Below, one piece after another: positions 59,801-64,000 of a stretch of 64,000 bases of DNA. Under the pieces are notes generated by a model that had not been told where the DNA came from, did not search any database, and saw only the letters and a program-made list of their open reading frames with translations. Origin of the DNA: Nymphalis io. Its lineage: Eukaryota > Arthropoda > Insecta > Lepidoptera > Nymphalidae. How positions within the stretch are numbered: position 1 is the stretch's first letter; every line of letters begins with the position of its first letter. The translations under genes were made by a program, and so were the position numbers. Location of the stretch: NCBI RefSeq assembly GCF_905147045.1, contig NC_065889.1:3291001-3355000 (forward strand), given 5' to 3'.

Positions 59801-62800
59801 GACCTCCAGGTAATGACTGTACTCCACATACAAGCATTACACAGACACATAAAAGTCCTATGGTATTGATTTTGAATCAATTAATTGATATTGGACACTT
59901 AGGTATGTTAAATTATTATGTATCCATTTGTATAATATTAAGAAGAATATTTCTTTCTCTTTTTTCATTGCATATTAAATAAAATTTTTGATTATGTGAA
60001 TAGAAAAAAAGCTGTTAGACCATATTTTGTTTCCTTTGTAAAAATACTATACAATTTGATCTTAATTTTCCAATAGAATATTTATTTAAATACTTACGAA
60101 GTTCGGTCCTGTCACCGCAATCTACATTGAAGGGTTGGTCGCACTTGTTGATCTTCCTGATGGTAGGGTCGAACACAAGACCGTCGGGGCACAATTTGGT
60201 GGTGGCGACACCATCAACACATTCGTAGAACTTGTCGCACTGCCTATCATCCTCATATTGGCCATCTTTGTTCGGGCATTTAAATTGGCCGCCTGTGACA
60301 AAAAAAAGAGATATAGATTTTTTGAAAAATTAAATTAAGTCTAAAATTAATTCATGAATAAAAATAGCAGTTCACTGATAATAATACAAGCTGAAAAAAA
60401 ATTATCAGACATAGTGAAAGCTGAATTAATCAAGCCAAGAATCAGACCGACAGTGTTCTGATACTCTAAAGACCGAACGGCTGTTTTTTATCTTACATAA
60501 CAACGAAACATTGTATAATCATCGCTTAGCGTCAACAAACAATATTGCCCACTTGCTCTTACGCGTGCTTTGGCAATAGTTAATTGTTCATCACGTAAAG
60601 GTGACTTCAGACTTGTAAATGTGTGAAGAAGTTGCATGTCTATTATTACAATTTCACATCGATAAAAAACATGAATACCTGTCATGTATTACAGCTATCA
60701 TCATATGTTTCGCAAATGATTTAGTAAACTAAAAATGGAATTCATTAGCCTAAAAATATGAATACGTGGAATTGCACGCGTGCATTGAAAAATTTCATGC
60801 TTAAATGTAAAATAAAAAAAAAATGTTCAATGCGAAAGCGTCTATAAAATTTTCATAATCAATATTTTATTTGACGCGGAAGTATCATAGAAGTGTGATC
60901 ATATAAACTGTTTTAACATTTGACATTTTCACTAAATAGCACATTTACTGCTAATTTATGGGTTTGAATTACTATCGGTCAAGGCTGTGGCGAAAACTCA
61001 AGATTACATAAAACATTTTAGATTAAAATCGGAATTTTTATTTGTTTTGACACATATCCACTATACAGGTCAGTTAGTTGAATTTCAATCTTATCACGGA
61101 CAGGCTAAGCCGGTTATTGCTTAAAATATTCTCACAGTAATGATTACTTATGTTAATGATTATGGTACATCCGAAGCTTATTCTAATTTATAGTTGACTG
61201 GTAACCTTTTGAAATATCAATTTAATTATTACGCAAGTTTTTTATACTATTCTGATCTAAGAATATATGATGCGTCCTACATATGTCTCCGTTTTAAAAA
61301 TACTATACGGCCGAAAATCTTTATTTGGAAAAAAAACTTTACCAATGAAAATTTACCAATTTTATTTTATGCAAATTTTTGATAAGGTAAAGAAACCCTT
61401 CGAATGATATAGGTTTCATTTCCCTACTTTTGTAATAAATATTTATAATGACATACATATTTATACTTATGTATGACATTTTCGGCGTTCGCGAATTAGT
61501 ATAAAGAATTAAATGTGCTTAAATACAGAAGATATTCTTGCTAAGCTTATATTTAAAAAAAAACAGTCATAATGATTGTGTCCACGTGGGTTCAATATGC
61601 TGGGTTTCGAATTAACGCCCGCGCAACCTATTGCAACTTAGCGTAAGCAGTGACGCAACGTATTGAGAAGTGAAAGCGAAGGCTTGCGACACGAGGTGCA
61701 TCGCTCGGATGCATCAAGGGTCGTGCTGTGACCCGAATCTTGCTAGTGAACTATCAACTTTATATCAAATGCTTACGATTGGATATTAAGCAATCGTTGA
61801 AAATTTGAGATAAACTGTCTCTATGTTTTTCTTAAATGATTTTTATTTTAGTTACCTAGTATATCTGAGTCCAGCCAAGTTCACCACAAAGCTCTAATAA
61901 TTCGTTGTTATTGTTGTTGTCGGTTTTGGTAGTATATAATTATTTTTAATTTGCCTACATAATTTATAACACACATGTCGGTGATAAAATATTAAGATTA
62001 CTTTTAATTTCTCAAGTGATTTATTAATTTCGGGTAAAAATTAACGCAATATGTTATTCAAAGTCACGTCAACATCTCAGTTGCTGACCGGTATACGCAA
62101 ATAAATGTCAAGTTTTAATGATATCCTTGAACGACTTCTTCAAAGTTTTATTTTACATATATTAAATAATTATATAGCGTTATGTTAATTATCACTAAAT
62201 TATAACTCGTATAAGGAAAAATTGTATAACACAAAAATAAATAAATATGGATTTACAAATCGTTCAATTATGTAAATCAATAGTAAAATAGCCGGTACAA
62301 GATCAGTAATTGAAATTTTAATTTAAATCCACCAACAACCCGCATTTGAGCAGCGTAGTGGAATAAGCTCTAAGCCCTCTCCTTAAAAAGAGAATAAATC
62401 TTAGCGTTGAGCTAGAGGGAATTTTACTTTTTTTAACGCAAGTTGGAAGCTGTCTGTTTGTATGACTGCGTGTGTAATACGCGAATATTGCACAGTATTT
62501 CGTGAATCAGTTTATATGTTTAGTGTTATTTACTAAAAATCGTAACTAAATTAAAATAAGAACTAAACAAAATTTTGTTTAGCTACTTATATAAAATGAT
62601 AATTATATTTTATATTTAAATTATATTTGTTACATAAGCTATTCATCATTATAGCTATTAATATATATTTTAATGACTCGGCTTTTACTGAACATTTTTT
62701 TTTCTATTAGTATCTTTGGGTACATAATATTGGAACCCTAATATTTTATACACGTGTAGTTATATGTACGTGTAGGTTATAGTAAAAAAATTGTTAACAT

Positions 62801-63999
62801 AAAAAGGAAAAGTAATGCAGAATTCTTCTCATGTAGTTGATTAAATATATGATTTTAAATTACATAGTATTATACCACATTTGCCTTGGAATAATATAAT
62901 ATTAATTTGTGTTGAACGGGTTTTATGTACGACACTTTTACACTAACCGTAAAAGCTACCGTTTCCGAAACACTTATGTAAAGCGGTTACATTGCAAAAG
63001 TCACTATCTACCATTTGCGTAAATTTTATATGGCATAACTCGCAACTCGTAGTAATTCGTAATTTCTGCTATATTACTATGGAGTAATTTGTAACTATGG
63101 TACAATCGAAGGTCAATATCGAATTTCCGCAAACGCATTCAAGAGTGAAATCTAACTAGATCAAAATACATATAAATAGCTATACTTATGATACCTTTTT
63201 CTTGTTTGATATAACAATTTTTATTCATTGCTTTTTATCTTGTTCGAATTTCAAATATATGTGTTTAAAATCCACAAATTCTGTATTGTAAAATGCTGCT
63301 TGTTCGAAGAGAAACAATATGCAATACTATTACTACATTACGACTCGTTATGAATACCAAATAAAGAACTTGGTATAACGGAAAAAATGCCGCTAGGAAG
63401 TGTATAAATTTTGTCTGAACGTGAAAAGTTTATAGAACAGTCAAGCCAAATTAAAGCACACATAAGTAGCTATGATCGTTGCAAGTAAAATGATATATTT
63501 TAATTAGTATTTTGTAGACTCTGTACATAAAAGTTCACAAAAGTTTGGACATTTTATATTGAGTAATTTTGAATGCATATGGTTGAAGAAGTTAATAAAT
63601 GATAACTATAGTTTTTTATATAATTTTCTTATAAGACGACCTATTCGTAGTTTTAATCAATCTTAAGCATTATTGCGTTTTTTTAAATATTTGAGAGTTT
63701 GTTTTTGAAATTCAAAATTCTTGAGACAAAATTTTCCTCTTTTATTTTAATCATTTTAAAAATGTTGAATTATACTGTCAGCGTTATTATAGAGTACAAT
63801 CTATTATGTATAATTAAATGAATTAATGCTACGACTACATATGTTCAAGGACACTTTCTAAAATATTTTGATTTATTAGTCTAAACATATTTAATAACTT
63901 TAATTATAAAGCGTAAATAATAAAGTTAAAGCATATATATTAATATATAGACTTACTCGCAAGGGCGGCGACTGCTGCCAACACGATGAACACTTTCAT
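56887..63999 (-). CDS. obst-A: Obstructor-A, chitin-binding cuticle protein (complete, five exons)
   Basis: Complete secreted protein of 237 aa. Exons on the minus strand: 63999-63957 (start ATG), 60292-60098, 58654-58451, 57372-57159, 56944-56887 (TAA 56889-56887). They total 714 nt with all phases closing. Residues 1-14 are the signal peptide (MKVFIVLAAVAALA). Domain 1 is FKCPNKDGQYEDDRQC to NVDCG, domain 2 is QCPRRNGFFAHPDPSVC to RQGC, and domain 3 is FECPKDQV to VRGC. The tail starts EDWYKDSED and ends KARS. NIFYNCIEGDA, HFDEYSGTCVWPD, LGCQVGEVYN and CDAPENV are near-identical to Drosophila obst-A as I recall it. Obst-A is a chitin-binding scaffold needed for cuticle and tracheal matrix integrity. 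The promoter is beyond the window: only one base precedes the ATG. Confidence 0.95.
57981..58045. repeat. Perfect 28-bp inverted repeat with 9-bp loop
   Basis: 57981-58008 (AGATAAATTAAAATGTTACA then ATATATTT) is the exact reverse complement of 58018-58045, around the loop TCATTAAAG. It lies in obst-A intron 3 (57373-58450). Confidence 0.9.
58655..63956 (-). other. Introns 1 and 2 of obst-A
   Basis: The 1.44-kb intron (58655-60097) shows nothing recognisable. The first intron (60293-63956) is AT-rich, with a GC-richer, CG-containing block at about 61605-61735 that could be regulatory, and a family B SINE fragment at 62330-62420. No coding exon is supported in either. Confidence 0.55.
62330..62420 (+). 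mobile_element. 3' fragment of family B SINE
   Basis: AACCCGCATTTGAGCAGCGT, AGTGGAATAAGCTCTAAGCC, CTCCTTAAAAAGAG match the 3' part of the copy at 30085-30390. Confidence 0.6.
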
Positions 64000-64000
64000 G

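Noticed and set aside
1..64000. CRISPR arrays, bacterial operons, riboswitches, rRNA genes
   Set aside because: None seen. Spliced insect genes and eukaryotic retroposons throughout argue against bacterial content, and no rDNA-like block is present.

Overview
The window is nuclear DNA of an insect, almost certainly a moth or butterfly (Lepidoptera). It is very AT-rich and has spliced genes with GT-AG introns. It is crowded with short retroposons of lepidopteran type: three tRNA-derived SINE families and a roughly 290-bp A-tailed family present in about a dozen copies. A nymphalid butterfly is my guess from the repeat types, not something the sequence proves.

All four host genes are members of one family, the obstructor (CPAP3) cuticle proteins. 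These are secreted proteins with a signal peptide and three six-cysteine chitin-binding (CBM14, peritrophin-A) domains. In order they are: obst-B on the + strand (last four exons, about 1.47-4.60 kb, 5' end outside the window); obst-E on the - strand (6.95-21.37 kb, five exons, 228 aa, with a 12.4-kb first intron); an obst-A-like paralogue on the - strand (31.15-37.03 kb, seven exons, 236 aa); and obst-A on the - strand (56.89-64.00 kb, five exons, 237 aa, start codon at the window edge). All reading frames close exactly across the splice sites. The products are expected to bind chitin in the apical extracellular matrix and help assemble and protect new cuticle.

The 20-kb gap between the two obst-A-type genes holds a full-length, apparently intact non-LTR retrotransposon of the R1 clade (47199-53622). 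It has a 17-bp target-site duplication, a gag-like ORF1 with zinc knuckles, an ORF2 with endonuclease and YADD reverse transcriptase, TGATG coupling between the ORFs, and a 71-nt A tail. Three truncated relatives lie at 25.8-26.2, 26.8-27.0 and 54.2-54.8 kb. All four 3' ends seem to share a double-hairpin module just before the tail. Two hairpin stems show compensatory base changes.

Other mobile DNA includes an intact SINE with a 12-bp duplication (11.0 kb), a SINE inserted 25 bp upstream of an obst-B splice acceptor, a 467-bp insertion of unknown class with a 15-bp duplication (22.25 kb), a 230-bp MITE with inverted termini (28.9 kb), and LINE tails at 40.4, 42.5, 44.5 and 46.0 kb. Unexplained items include a perfect 28-bp inverted repeat in an obst-A intron, a GC-rich TATA-containing island at 43.7 kb that might be a distal first exon of the obst-A-like gene, and an exon-like ORF at 37.6 kb. 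I see no RNA genes, CRISPR arrays or bacterial-type signals.
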